From NCBI GenBank assembly GCA_937930695.1, contig CALHCB010000136.1:1-32248 (forward strand): a DNA stretch of 32,248 nt, given 5' to 3'. The DNA comes from an uncultured Acidimicrobiales bacterium. GTDB taxonomy: Bacteria > Actinomycetota > Acidimicrobiia > Acidimicrobiales > SZUA-35. Both the position numbers and the translations under genes were made by a program. Position 1 is the stretch's first letter, and each line of letters opens with the position of its first letter. Positions 1-8,431 of this stretch are shown in pieces. Below the pieces are notes generated by a model. It was not told where the DNA came from. It saw only the letters and a list, made by a program, of their open reading frames with translations, and ran no database searches.

Positions 1-226
1 TCTCTTCGATCTCGTAGGGAACGAAGTAGGGGCCGATCCAGAAGGCCAGGACCAACAAAATCAGCAACACGATTCCGATGATCGCCAGGCGGTGGCGACG
101 GAAGCGGTCCCAAGCCTGACGGCCGAGGCTCTCTGGCTTGTCGGAAAGACCCTGGTCGTCAACGACTCGCTGGGGCACGATCTCGATGTCGTCGTCGAGC
201 GATGTGGTGGAGGCGACATCAGTCAT
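1..226 (-). CDS. ABC peptide importer permease, DppC/OppC type (5' part only)
   Basis: This is the N-terminal 75 codons of an inner-membrane permease; the rest lies beyond the left edge. The translation starts MTDVASTTSLDDD, has a charged cytoplasmic leader containing RQAWDRFRRHRLAI, and then a first membrane helix of about 20 hydrophobic residues (IIGIVLLILLVLAFWIG). This leader plus helix is typical of DppC/OppC permeases, which pair with a DppB/OppB partner to move peptides through the membrane. The ATG overlaps the stop of the upstream DppB-like gene by 8 bases (ATGACTGA), so the two are probably translationally coupled. Gene order, binding protein then B then C, supports the call. Substrate (dipeptide, oligopeptide, nickel or other) cannot be told from this fragment. 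Confidence 0.85.
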   Translation of the reverse strand, partial: MTDVASTTSLDDDIEIVPQRVVDDQGLSDKPESLGRQAWDRFRRHRLAIIGIVLLILLVLAFWIGPYFVPYEIEE

Positions 227-1178
227 AGCGAATCCTCGGGTCGAGCACGCCGTATAACAAGTCCGCGAGCAAGTTGAAGATGACAACGAGTGACGTGATG
301 GCGAAGACGATCGCCATGGTCAGATCAAGGTCGCCGGCGAAGGTGGCGTCGAGCAACAGTCGGCCGAATCCCGGCCACGAGAAGATGGTTTCGGTGATCA
401 GCGATCCGCCGAAGAGGCCAGCAGCGTTGAGCGACCAAAGGGTCACGGCCGGGATCATGGCGTTACGGAACAGATGCTTGGTGATGACCTTGCGCTCGCT
501 CACGCCCTTTGCCCGGGCAGTGCGGATGTAGTCGGCGCTCTTGATGTCGAGCACGGCGGCGCGAATGAAGCGGCTGTCGCCGGCCAGCAGCACGAACATC
601 AGCGTCATGACCGGCAGGGTCACGCTTCGAAGGAACTGGAGCGGCGACTCGAGGTGCAGCCCGGATGACCAGAAGGGCTTGAAGCCCAAATACTTGGGGA
701 CCCAGATGGCGAACACGACCTGAAGCAACAATCCGAAGAAAAAGGTGGGCATCGCCAACCCGAGATAGCTCACGCTCGTAATGGCGTAGTCGCCGAGCGA
801 ATATTGCCGGAGCGCGGAGTAGATACCCGTGAAGGTTCCGAGGATGATCAACAGAATGAATGCGGGCCCAGCGAGATACAGAGTGTTCAGCCCTCGCTCC
901 CAGAAGATGTCGCTCACGGGGCGTTCGCCCTGCGAGGTGGCTTGGCCCATATCCCCAGTGACGAAGTCGCCGAGCCAGCTGGTGTAACGAAGGGGAACCG
1001 GTTTGTCGAGCTCGTACAACTCGATGATGCGGTCATAGGCCGACTCATCACAGGTCGTACAAAGCGCAAGCTTGTCCGTGGGGTCGACCACATAGGACGT
1101 CGCCCAGAACGTCGCGAAGGTTGCGATGATCAATACGGGAATGGCAGTGATCAAGCGGCGAACGGCGAAGATAAACAA
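219..1178 (-). CDS. ABC peptide importer permease, DppB/OppB type
   Basis: Inner-membrane permease that forms the channel of a peptide-type ABC importer with the DppC-like partner. It has a first membrane helix right at the N-terminus (FAVRRLITAIPVLIIATFAT), an extracytoplasmic loop with two cysteines (CTTC), further helices, and the cytoplasmic EAA-type loop (RTARAKGVSERKVITKHLF) that contacts the ATPase. The start is uncertain. The reading frame is open upstream to 1295, but an ATG there would lie against the terminator hairpin of the preceding gene and add a sequence unlike the family. I chose the TTG at 1178, which puts LFIFAVRRL first and has GGGGA upstream, giving about 319 residues, normal for DppB. 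No ATPase gene is in view; it may follow dppC. Confidence 0.85.
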   Translation of the reverse strand: MFIFAVRRLITAIPVLIIATFATFWATSYVVDPTDKLALCTTCDESAYDRIIELYELDKPVPLRYTSWLGDFVTGDMGQATSQGERPVSDIFWERGLNTLYLAGPAFILLIILGTFTGIYSALRQYSLGDYAITSVSYLGLAMPTFFFGLLLQVVFAIWVPKYLGFKPFWSSGLHLESPLQFLRSVTLPVMTLMFVLLAGDSRFIRAAVLDIKSADYIRTARAKGVSERKVITKHLFRNAMIPAVTLWSLNAAGLFGGSLITETIFSWPGFGRLLLDATFAGDLDLTMAIVFAITSLVVIFNLLADLLYGVLDPRIRYD

Positions 1179-1265
1179 GCTGGTCCCCAGAATGGTCGGG
1201 TGCGGCTCACCGGCGACATGAGCGTCGAGTGGTGAGCGAACACTGTGGGCGAGAATAGAACGAAT

Positions 1266-1292
1266 CAGGGCGGGCCCGTCGGGCCCGCCCTG
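1266..1292 (-). terminator. Strong hairpin after the binding-protein gene
   Basis: A perfect 12-bp inverted repeat (CAGGGCGGGCCC, loop of 3, then its complement) starts 18 bases past the stop of the binding-protein gene on the minus strand. It is followed on that strand by the T-rich run ATTCGTTCTATTCTC. It looks like an intrinsic or partial terminator that would let the binding protein be made in excess over the permeases, a common arrangement in ABC import operons. The T-tract is interrupted, so read-through is likely. Confidence 0.7.
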
Positions 1293-1310
1293 CATTACTT
1301 CGTTAGCTCT

Positions 1311-3212
1311 TTACTTGAACTGGAAGTCCACGACGTTGGCCAATGGACCAGCGCCCTGGGCGTCAGGAGCCACACCGGCTCCGGAAAGAACGCTCGACAG
1401 GTAGCCGTAGTACGAAGGCTTCTGCGTGAGCGGAATCATGAAGAGGCCATTCTCGGCGTCGACATCAAGAGTCGTGACGTAGGTGTCCAACTCGTTGTAG
1501 CAAGCAGCACGCTCGGCATCGTCGATCGTGGCGTTGCACTCAGGAACACGGGCATCGAAGTCCGCATTCGAGTAGCCGTAGGCGTTGTTGCCAGCAGCCG
1601 TGATGTAGGCCGGAGCCTGTCCACCGGGCCATGGGCCACCAACCCATGCAAACTGGGTGATGTCCCAGATCGTCGGGTCACCTTCGGCGCCACCGGAGTT
1701 GGCAGCAGCAAGTGCCTCTTCGGAGAACGGACGCTCACCGAAGTAGGCGCCGCCGTCAACGTTGTCGATGACGATCTCGAAGCCAGCGTCGGCCAGCTGA
1801 GCCTGAATGAGCTGCTGTTGCAGTTCACGCAAGGCGTTGCCGCCGGTGGTTCCAACCCGAAGAGTCAAACGACCGTTTTCTGGGTGCTCGTAGATGCCAT
1901 CGCCGGAGTCGGCGTAGCCAGCAGCTTCGAGATTGGCGCGTGCCTCATCGGACTGCTTGCCCTCGTACTGCGCCTGGTGATCTTCGTAGGGGCCCTGGTT
2001 GGACATCCAGAAGGTGTTACCGAGGCCTTCCGCAGGAAGGGTGTCACCGAACAGTGGCGTGTAGAGACCAGCCATGACCTCGGTCTTGTCGATGCCCAAG
2101 ACAAGGGCTTCGCGGACCAGAGGATCAGACAGGTGAACGTTGAGGAGGTTGAGTCCCCAGTGCTCGAACACCGGACCAGCCGAAGAAGCGACCGTGAAGT
2201 TCTCATCGGTGCTCAAACGCTCGCCGAACGCAAGCTGAGGCTGCGTCATGACGATGTGGGCCTCACCAGCCTTGAGCGAGTTGATCTGGGTGTCGGTGTC
2301 AGCAACGAAGTTGATCTGCACACCGTCGACGAAGGCAACCCCAGGGTTGACCGCATCGGGGCTGTTCGAGCCGTGATAGGCGTCGTTGCGGACCATCGTC
2401 ATCTGGACGCCACGGTCCCACGTATCGAACACCATCGGTCCGGAGCTGGGCAACACGCCATCGGCGTTGGCCCACTCAGGAAGGTTGGCGTTGACCGCTG
2501 CGGCGTCGTCGCCGTACGCGTGGGCGGCGTAGACCTCGTTGTAGAGGCCCTTCCAACCGGCGTAGAACTGGCTCATCACGATCGTGAACTCAGTGTCGCT
2601 GTTCGCGGTGAAGCTCGTCACGAGATCGAGACCGGTGCGGTCACCGATCAGATAGACGCAGCCTTCGCCGGTTCCATCAACGATGGATCCGTCGTCATCG
2701 AGGTCACAGCCCTCAACGAGGATGTTGTGGGTGTACTCAACGTCAGCTGAGGTGAGCGGCGTGCCGTCTGACCACATGAGACCGTCACGAAGCGTGAAGT
2801 CGATCTGCACGGAGCCGTCGTCGTTTGCCGTCACAGCGGCTTCGCCGTCAAGCAGCTCCGGGTAGTACTCGGTTGCTCCGGTGATGCCGTACAGGCCTTC
2901 GATCAGCGCGGAGCGAACCCACGAGGTGACCGACAAGTTGTTGTTCGGGTCATCCAGGTGCATGTCAGGTGGTTCCTGCTCATGCGCCCAGATCAGGTTT
3001 CCACCCGTGCTGCCTTCTTCGACATCAGGGGCGGGTGGTGCGGTGGTGGTGACTTCCTCCAGTGTGGTGGTTGTCTCCTCACCTTCGGTTGTCTCATCGG
3101 TTTCGGTGTCGTCACCGGTTGCGTCGTCACTACTGTCTCCGCACGCGGCGGCGACAAGGGTGAAGGCGAACAACAGTGCGAGCAGCCGGGCGAATTTATT
3201 CGTCCGAATCAC
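1311..3212 (-). CDS. Peptide ABC importer substrate-binding lipoprotein (SBP family 5)
   Basis: Extracytoplasmic solute-binding protein of 633 residues, the usual size for DppA/OppA-type family 5 proteins. The N-terminus is a lipoprotein signal: basic residues, a hydrophobic stretch and a lipobox ending at Cys24 (LVAAAC), followed by an acidic and Thr/Glu-rich linker to about residue 65 that would hold the domain off the membrane. The family signature is visible as LRDGLMWSDGTPLTSADVEY, where the substrate complex begins to fold. The start is GTG, with GAGGAGA about 8 bases upstream. It is followed by a hairpin and then the two permease genes, so it is the first gene of the importer operon. 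The transported ligand cannot be read from sequence. Confidence 0.93.
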   Translation of the reverse strand: MIRTNKFARLLALLFAFTLVAAACGDSSDDATGDDTETDETTEGEETTTTLEEVTTTAPPAPDVEEGSTGGNLIWAHEQEPPDMHLDDPNNNLSVTSWVRSALIEGLYGITGATEYYPELLDGEAAVTANDDGSVQIDFTLRDGLMWSDGTPLTSADVEYTHNILVEGCDLDDDGSIVDGTGEGCVYLIGDRTGLDLVTSFTANSDTEFTIVMSQFYAGWKGLYNEVYAAHAYGDDAAAVNANLPEWANADGVLPSSGPMVFDTWDRGVQMTMVRNDAYHGSNSPDAVNPGVAFVDGVQINFVADTDTQINSLKAGEAHIVMTQPQLAFGERLSTDENFTVASSAGPVFEHWGLNLLNVHLSDPLVREALVLGIDKTEVMAGLYTPLFGDTLPAEGLGNTFWMSNQGPYEDHQAQYEGKQSDEARANLEAAGYADSGDGIYEHPENGRLTLRVGTTGGNALRELQQQLIQAQLADAGFEIVIDNVDGGAYFGERPFSEEALAAANSGGAEGDPTIWDITQFAWVGGPWPGGQAPAYITAAGNNAYGYSNADFDARVPECNATIDDAERAACYNELDTYVTTLDVDAENGLFMIPLTQKPSYYGYLSSVLSGAGVAPDAQGAGPLANVVDFQFK

Positions 3213-3339
3213 AGGCTCTCTCCTCGTTGGTTCATTTCCTTTGATTGGGCGCCGAACCGACTACGTCCAGCGGGCCCCCTCAGAAGACCAAGAGGTTAAT
3301 CACGTTTCGCGCAGAAATTCTCCACAACCGCAAGCGAAT

Positions 3340-3367
3340 TTACCGTCCGGTAACTCGTTCGGAACGA
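3340..3367. promoter_or_regulatory. Two adjacent inverted repeats, candidate operator
   Basis: Two perfect short palindromes lie side by side in the 205-base gap between tpiA and the binding-protein gene. They are TTACCG-TC-CGGTAA at 3340-3353 and TCGTT-CGG-AACGA at 3355-3367. They sit about 130-155 bases upstream of the GTG of the binding-protein gene, a place where a regulator of the importer could bind. The size and symmetry resemble sites for dimeric helix-turn-helix repressors. No regulator gene is adjacent, so the role is inference. Confidence 0.4.
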
Positions 3368-3417
3368 AACGACCATGATGACGAGGCAAGCCAACACGCG
3401 TGACGGTGAGTCAGAAC

Positions 3418-4194
3418 CTACTCAGAGAGCCGGAATTGAACAATTCGAGCGAAGGATTCGGCCTCGAGGCTTGCCCCTCCGACGAGTGCTCCGTCTATGT
3501 CAGGTTGTGTCATCAATTCGTTCGCATTCACCGGCTTGACCGAACCGCCGTACTGAATTCGAACAGCTTCTGCAGCTTCGGCTCCGAAGGCGTCGGCGAC
3601 CGTTGCCCGTACAAACGCGCACATCGCCTGAGCATCTTCAGCCGACGCCGTCTTGCCGGTGCCGATCGCCCAGATCGGCTCGTACGCAATCACCAGGCCG
3701 GCGACCTGTTCTGGCGAAACTCCCGCAAGTCCATCTCGGACCTGACCGCTGATCTTGTCCTCAGCCTGCTCGGCCTCACGCTCTTCGAGGGTCTCGCCGC
3801 AGCACATGATCGGAATCATCTCGTTGGCCAAGATTGCCTTGACCTTGGCGTTGGCCATTTCGTCGGTCTCGCCGAAGACCTCGCGCCGTTCGGAGTGGCC
3901 GACAATCACATAACTCACGTTGAGTTTGGCCAGCATCGACGGCGCGATCTCGCCGGTAAAGGCACCCTTCGCTTCGAAGTGGCAATGCTGGGCGCCAACG
4001 TGAAATGGCAAGCGATCTGACTCACAGACAGTCTGAACGGTTCGGATGTCGGTGAACGGCGGATGAATGGAGATGTCGACCTCTTCGACATCGTCGATCG
4101 TCACCGCATAGCTGAGCTCCTGAACAAGTTTCAGCGCCTCGAAGTGATTGAGGTGCATCTTCCAGTTTCCGCTGATCAATGGTTTACGAGACAT
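3418..4194 (-). CDS. tpiA: Triose-phosphate isomerase
   Basis: Interconverts dihydroxyacetone phosphate and glyceraldehyde 3-phosphate in the cytoplasm, in glycolysis and gluconeogenesis. The protein is 258 residues, a normal length. Catalytic residues are visible: Lys12 in SGNWKM, His100 in VIVGHSERR and Glu172 in YEPIWAIGTGKTA. The phosphate-binding YGGSVKPVN and GALVGGASL loops are near the C-terminus. The ATG has AAAGGAA about 6 bases upstream. It follows gapA and pgk on the same strand but is separated from pgk by 175 bases containing repeats, so it may also have its own promoter. In many actinobacteria secG follows tpiA; here the next gene is the peptide-binding lipoprotein. Confidence 0.97.
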   Translation of the reverse strand: MSRKPLISGNWKMHLNHFEALKLVQELSYAVTIDDVEEVDISIHPPFTDIRTVQTVCESDRLPFHVGAQHCHFEAKGAFTGEIAPSMLAKLNVSYVIVGHSERREVFGETDEMANAKVKAILANEMIPIMCCGETLEEREAEQAEDKISGQVRDGLAGVSPEQVAGLVIAYEPIWAIGTGKTASAEDAQAMCAFVRATVADAFGAEAAEAVRIQYGGSVKPVNANELMTQPDIDGALVGGASLEAESFARIVQFRLSE

Positions 4195-4229
4195 GAGGTT
4201 CCTTTGTTGCGAACCCGAGCAACGGCCCG

Positions 4230-4243
4230 AGATCCGCGGATCT
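4230..4243. other. 14-bp perfect palindrome upstream of tpiA
   Basis: AGATCCGCGGATCT is a perfect palindrome about 36 bases upstream of the tpiA ATG, within the pgk-tpiA gap. It could be a binding site for a dimeric regulator of tpiA. It could also be chance, since it contains common restriction-type palindromes. There is no independent support. Confidence 0.3.
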
Positions 4244-4306
4244 AGTCAGAATGGCTGGTCAGAGACTATGCAAGCCAGAGTAGGTTGCTCAGCTCACGGC
4301 TTGTGT

Positions 4307-4351
4307 AGCTCAGCGTTTGCCAACTCAACGTTTGCCAACTCAACGTTTGCT
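4307..4351. repeat. Three tandem 15-bp repeats between pgk and tpiA
   Basis: Three head-to-tail units of 15 bases, with core CTCAACGTTTGC, lie just past the pgk stop on the minus strand. Units 2 and 3 differ at one base and unit 1 differs from unit 2 at two, so the array is probably a fairly recent slippage product. A GCTAGC palindrome flanks it on each side (around 4349 and 4370). It is not part of any convincing coding frame. It could affect transcript ends or be neutral. Confidence 0.75.
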
Positions 4352-4369
4352 AGCGCAAAAACTGTTGAG

Positions 4370-5506
4370 CTAGCGACGAAGGGCTGCGAGACCCGGCAAG
4401 TCGCCTTGTTCGATCAATTCGAGCGAGGCCCCTCCCCCGGTCGACACATGGTCAACCTCGCGATCGACGTCAAATTGCTTTGCCGCAGCAGCAGAATCGC
4501 CGCCCCCAACAACGGTGAAGGCTCGAGTGTCGGCCATCGCCTGCGCGATTGCCGCGGTCCCCGCGGCGAAGCGAGGATCCTCGAACACGCCCATCGGTCC
4601 GTTCCATAGAACAGTTCCGGCTTCAAGAATGACGTCGGTGAACAGCGCAGCTGAGTACGGTCCGATATCAACGCCCATCCAGCCCGGCGCAAGGTTCACA
4701 CCTGCTTGGCGGATCTCGCCCCCTGCCTCGGGGTCGAACAATTTTCCGCCGCCACCCAACGCCGTGATGTCTTCGGGCAGATGAATCTTCGCTCCGCTGG
4801 CGAGCAATCTCGCACAGGTGTCGACCATGTCTTCTTCGAGCAACGAATCGCCAACCTCATGCCCCTGCGCCTTCAAGAAGGTAAAGGCCATGCCGCCACC
4901 GACAATGATCGAATCGACGATGCCGAGCAACGCTTCGATCACGCTGAGCTTGTCTGACACTTTGGCGCCACCCATGATCGCCACGAATGGCTTCCGAGGC
5001 TGGTTTCGGACACCGAGGAGCACCTCGACTTCTTTGGCCAGCAATCGACCCGCCGCTGAGGGCAGATGGGCGGGAGGGCCCACGATCGACGCGTGCTCTC
5101 GGTGTGACGCGCCAAATGCGTCGTTCACATAGGCATCGTGACCGGCAATGAGCTCGGCCACGAAGGCCGAATCGTTCGCGGTCTCTCCTGGGTTGAACCG
5201 AAGATTCTCCAGCAGTTCAACGCCCGGTGCCAGCGTTGCAAGATGCGCCCTGACGGGGTCCATCGAGAACTCCGGATTCGGCGTCCCCTTCGGGCGACCA
5301 CGGTGAGAACACGCCGTCACCTTGGCGCCTTGCTTCTGCAGCCAGTTGATTGTTGGCAACGCCGCCTTCATCCGAAGGTCATCGGTAATGACACCATCGG
5401 ACATCGGGACGTTGAAGTCGACGCGCACGAGGACAGATTTGCCCTCGAGGCTGCCGTTGCATGACGCGAGAAGGTCTTCGAGTTCGGGAACGCCGAATTT
5501 TGCCAC
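4370..5506 (-). CDS. pgk: Phosphoglycerate kinase
   Basis: Transfers the acyl phosphate of 1,3-bisphosphoglycerate to ADP to make ATP in glycolysis; cytoplasmic monomer. The 378 residues are slightly short for bacterial PGK (about 390-400), but both halves are complete. The N-terminal substrate-binding part has VLVRVDFNVP and SHRGRPKG, with LLENLRFNPGE further on. The hinge and nucleotide side have FVAIMGGAKVSDKL, WNGPMGVFE and the C-terminal VVGGGDSAAAA and STGGGASLE. The start is GTG, only 10 bases after the gapA stop, so gapA and pgk form one transcript. The upstream ribosome-binding sequence is weak (ACGGA), suggesting coupling to gapA translation. Confidence 0.97.
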   Translation of the reverse strand: MAKFGVPELEDLLASCNGSLEGKSVLVRVDFNVPMSDGVITDDLRMKAALPTINWLQKQGAKVTACSHRGRPKGTPNPEFSMDPVRAHLATLAPGVELLENLRFNPGETANDSAFVAELIAGHDAYVNDAFGASHREHASIVGPPAHLPSAAGRLLAKEVEVLLGVRNQPRKPFVAIMGGAKVSDKLSVIEALLGIVDSIIVGGGMAFTFLKAQGHEVGDSLLEEDMVDTCARLLASGAKIHLPEDITALGGGGKLFDPEAGGEIRQAGVNLAPGWMGVDIGPYSAALFTDVILEAGTVLWNGPMGVFEDPRFAAGTAAIAQAMADTRAFTVVGGGDSAAAAKQFDVDREVDHVSTGGGASLELIEQGDLPGLAALRR

Positions 5507-5516
5507 GGGTAGTCCG

Positions 5517-6530
<1,014 letters not shown>

Positions 6531-6636
6531 GGGTTCAATGCCTCCTGGGGCTGTCGTTGAACAGAGCCGAGGTTAGCCGTCGCCGCTGTCCGAGTTGTGG
6601 TTCCCCTATCGGCCGCTCGCTCGCCGATCGAAGGAA

Positions 6637-7605
6637 TCAGGCGTGATGCGTCGTTGAGCCGTGATTATGACTCGACCGTCGCTCACGAGTTCGGTGAACA
6701 TCGGCGAGAACCGCGCCGAGCTTTACCGGATCGTGCTGCCAGCCATCGTCGGCGGCCACGTCGGCGATTCGAACCGACAACGATGGATCCATGGCCGCCA
6801 CTTCATCAACCCTGTGAGTGCCGATCGGGGCAACGACTCCATCAATCACAATCTCGTGATCGCGGATTGCCTCGACATGCTCGGGAAGATCGAAGCCGCG
6901 GGCCTCAGCACGGTCATTCGCCACGTTCGCGACGAAGAGGCGATGAGCCGTCGTTTCAGAGATCGCTTGCTTTATCTCGGGAACGACGGCTGCGGCAAGC
7001 ACGCTCGTGAAGAGCGAGCCCGGCCCTATGAGGACGAGGTCGGCTCCGCGAATCGCCTCCACAGCCTCCACCGGGGCGCCGGGCGCCGCTTGTTCAAACC
7101 GCAGATTTCGAATGCCGGTTGCCCGTTCGATGGTGACCTGTCCGACCAACGGACCGTCGTCTGAGTCAGCGATCAGAGTGACGGGTTCGACCGTCGCGGG
7201 AAGAATCGTCCCGACGGCACCGATGAGCCGAGCCACTTCACGAATTGCTGCGGCAAAATCGCCGCCGGCACTCGCAAGCCCCGCAATCAAGAGGTTCCCA
7301 ACTGCGTGCCCTTCCAACGCACCACGATCGAAACGATGCTCCAAAGACTTGGCCAAGAGACTGTCTTCACTGGCCAGCGCGGAAAGACACCGTCGAAGAT
7401 CTCCGGGAGCAGGAAGGCCGAGTTCACGTCGAATTCGGCCCGATGAGCCACCATCGTCAGCTACCGAGACAACCCCGGTCAGGCTGTCGGCAAAGGCCAG
7501 CGAGGCGCGCAACGAAGACGCCAAACCATGGCCGCCTCCAATGGCGACAACCGATGGACGATGAATTCGCCGCTCGTCGAAAAGCGGGTCAGCGGTCAAT
7601 GTCAC
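6637..7605 (-). CDS. yvcK: YvcK/CofD-like gluconeogenesis factor
   Basis: Member of the YvcK (GlmR/CuvA) family of UDP-sugar-binding proteins, known in firmicutes and mycobacteria to link carbon source to cell-wall precursor supply. It has the CofD-like fold. Visible motifs are AIGGGHGLA near the start, SVADDGGSSGR, PGDLRRCLSA, GHAVGNLLIAGL and GPGSLFTSVLA. The start was placed at the GTG at 7605, giving 322 residues, because GAGGG lies 9 bases upstream and the family begins shortly before the glycine-rich loop; upstream starts would run further into rapZ. It overlaps rapZ by 17 bases. In most actinobacteria whiA follows directly, but here the next gene is gapA. Confidence 0.93.
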   Translation of the reverse strand: MTLTADPLFDERRIHRPSVVAIGGGHGLASSLRASLAFADSLTGVVSVADDGGSSGRIRRELGLPAPGDLRRCLSALASEDSLLAKSLEHRFDRGALEGHAVGNLLIAGLASAGGDFAAAIREVARLIGAVGTILPATVEPVTLIADSDDGPLVGQVTIERATGIRNLRFEQAAPGAPVEAVEAIRGADLVLIGPGSLFTSVLAAAVVPEIKQAISETTAHRLFVANVANDRAEARGFDLPEHVEAIRDHEIVIDGVVAPIGTHRVDEVAAMDPSLSVRIADVAADDGWQHDPVKLGAVLADVHRTRERRSSHNHGSTTHHA

Positions 7606-8431
7606 GATGACTGACCCTCGGCAGCCAGCCCTGATCTTTGAGCTGATCGGCCACAGTCTCTGCGACCGCAACCGATCGATGACGGCCTCCCGTGCACCCG
7701 AACGCGATGCTCAGGAAGGACTTGCCTTCGTCGGCATAGGCAGGGAGAAGCTCGTCGAAAAGTGCAACCAGCTTCTCGAGAAACGTGCGGGTGAGGTCGC
7801 GATTGAGGACATAGTCCTGCACCTCAGGATCCTTTCCCGACAGCGCACGAAGATCCTCTTCCCAGTGCGGGTTTGGCAAAAACCGGCAATCCAACACCAA
7901 GTCCACGTCCAGCGGAACGCCGTGCTTGAAACCAAACGACGACACGGTCACGCGCATCGAGGTGTCGCGGCCGTCGTCAGCGAACAGCTGATTCAGACGA
8001 TCACGCAACTGATGCACATTGAGATCACTCGTGTCGATGACGAGATCGGCGGCCTCACGAGCCGCGCCGAGCCTGATGCGTTCTGCATCGATCGCTTCGG
8101 TCAAGCTCGATCCGTCAGAAAGCGGATGACGACGCCGGGTGAGCTTGTAACGCCGAACGAGAACCTTCGTGGACGCTTCGAGGAAAACGACCGTAACGTC
8201 GTCGAGTTGCTGGCGAAGCTGATCGAGTTGCTGTGCCATCTCCACGTCGTAACCCGCCATGACGAGGGCAACTCGGTCGTAATTTGCTGTTGCTGATGTC
8301 GCAAGCTCGGCAACCTTTGGCACGAGCGTGGCAGGCAAATTGTCGATCACGAACCATCCGAGATCCTCCAACGCTCCGGCCGCAACGGACCGACCTGCGC
8401 CTGAGAGCCCAGTGACAACGGTGACGTTCAT
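7589..8431 (-). CDS. rapZ: RapZ-family RNase adapter / P-loop nucleotide-binding protein
   Basis: P-loop protein of the RapZ (YvcJ) family. In E. coli RapZ controls GlmS through small RNAs; in actinobacteria the role is less clear. It has an N-terminal nucleotide-binding loop GLSGAGRS (Arg in place of the usual Lys, as I recall from actinobacterial members), WFVIDNLP, RRRHPLS, and the conserved C-terminal block SFGFKHGVPLDVDLVLDCRF plus FGCTGGRHRSV. The start is set at the ATG at 8431, which overlaps the methyltransferase stop as ATGA and has GGGAAG upstream, giving 280 residues. An ATG at 8449 is also possible. It belongs to the uvrC-methyltransferase-rapZ-yvcK string. Confidence 0.93.
   Translation of the reverse strand: MNVTVVTGLSGAGRSVAAGALEDLGWFVIDNLPATLVPKVAELATSATANYDRVALVMAGYDVEMAQQLDQLRQQLDDVTVVFLEASTKVLVRRYKLTRRRHPLSDGSSLTEAIDAERIRLGAAREAADLVIDTSDLNVHQLRDRLNQLFADDGRDTSMRVTVSSFGFKHGVPLDVDLVLDCRFLPNPHWEEDLRALSGKDPEVQDYVLNRDLTRTFLEKLVALFDELLPAYADEGKSFLSIAFGCTGGRHRSVAVAETVADQLKDQGWLPRVSHRDIDR

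Noticed and set aside
1245-2750. Long open frame (501 codons) on plus, opposite the binding-protein gene
   Set aside because: It has no domain-like sequence and is rich in Val/Gly/Arg as expected from the mirror of a GC-rich gene; the minus strand encodes a clear family 5 binding lipoprotein.
4307-4351. CRISPR or transposon end
   Set aside because: 15-bp units without spacers, and no transposase or target-site duplication nearby.
6608-6628. ATCGGC/GCCGAT inverted repeat between yvcK and gapA as a terminator
   Set aside because: Six-base stem with a 9-base loop and no T-run; too weak to call.
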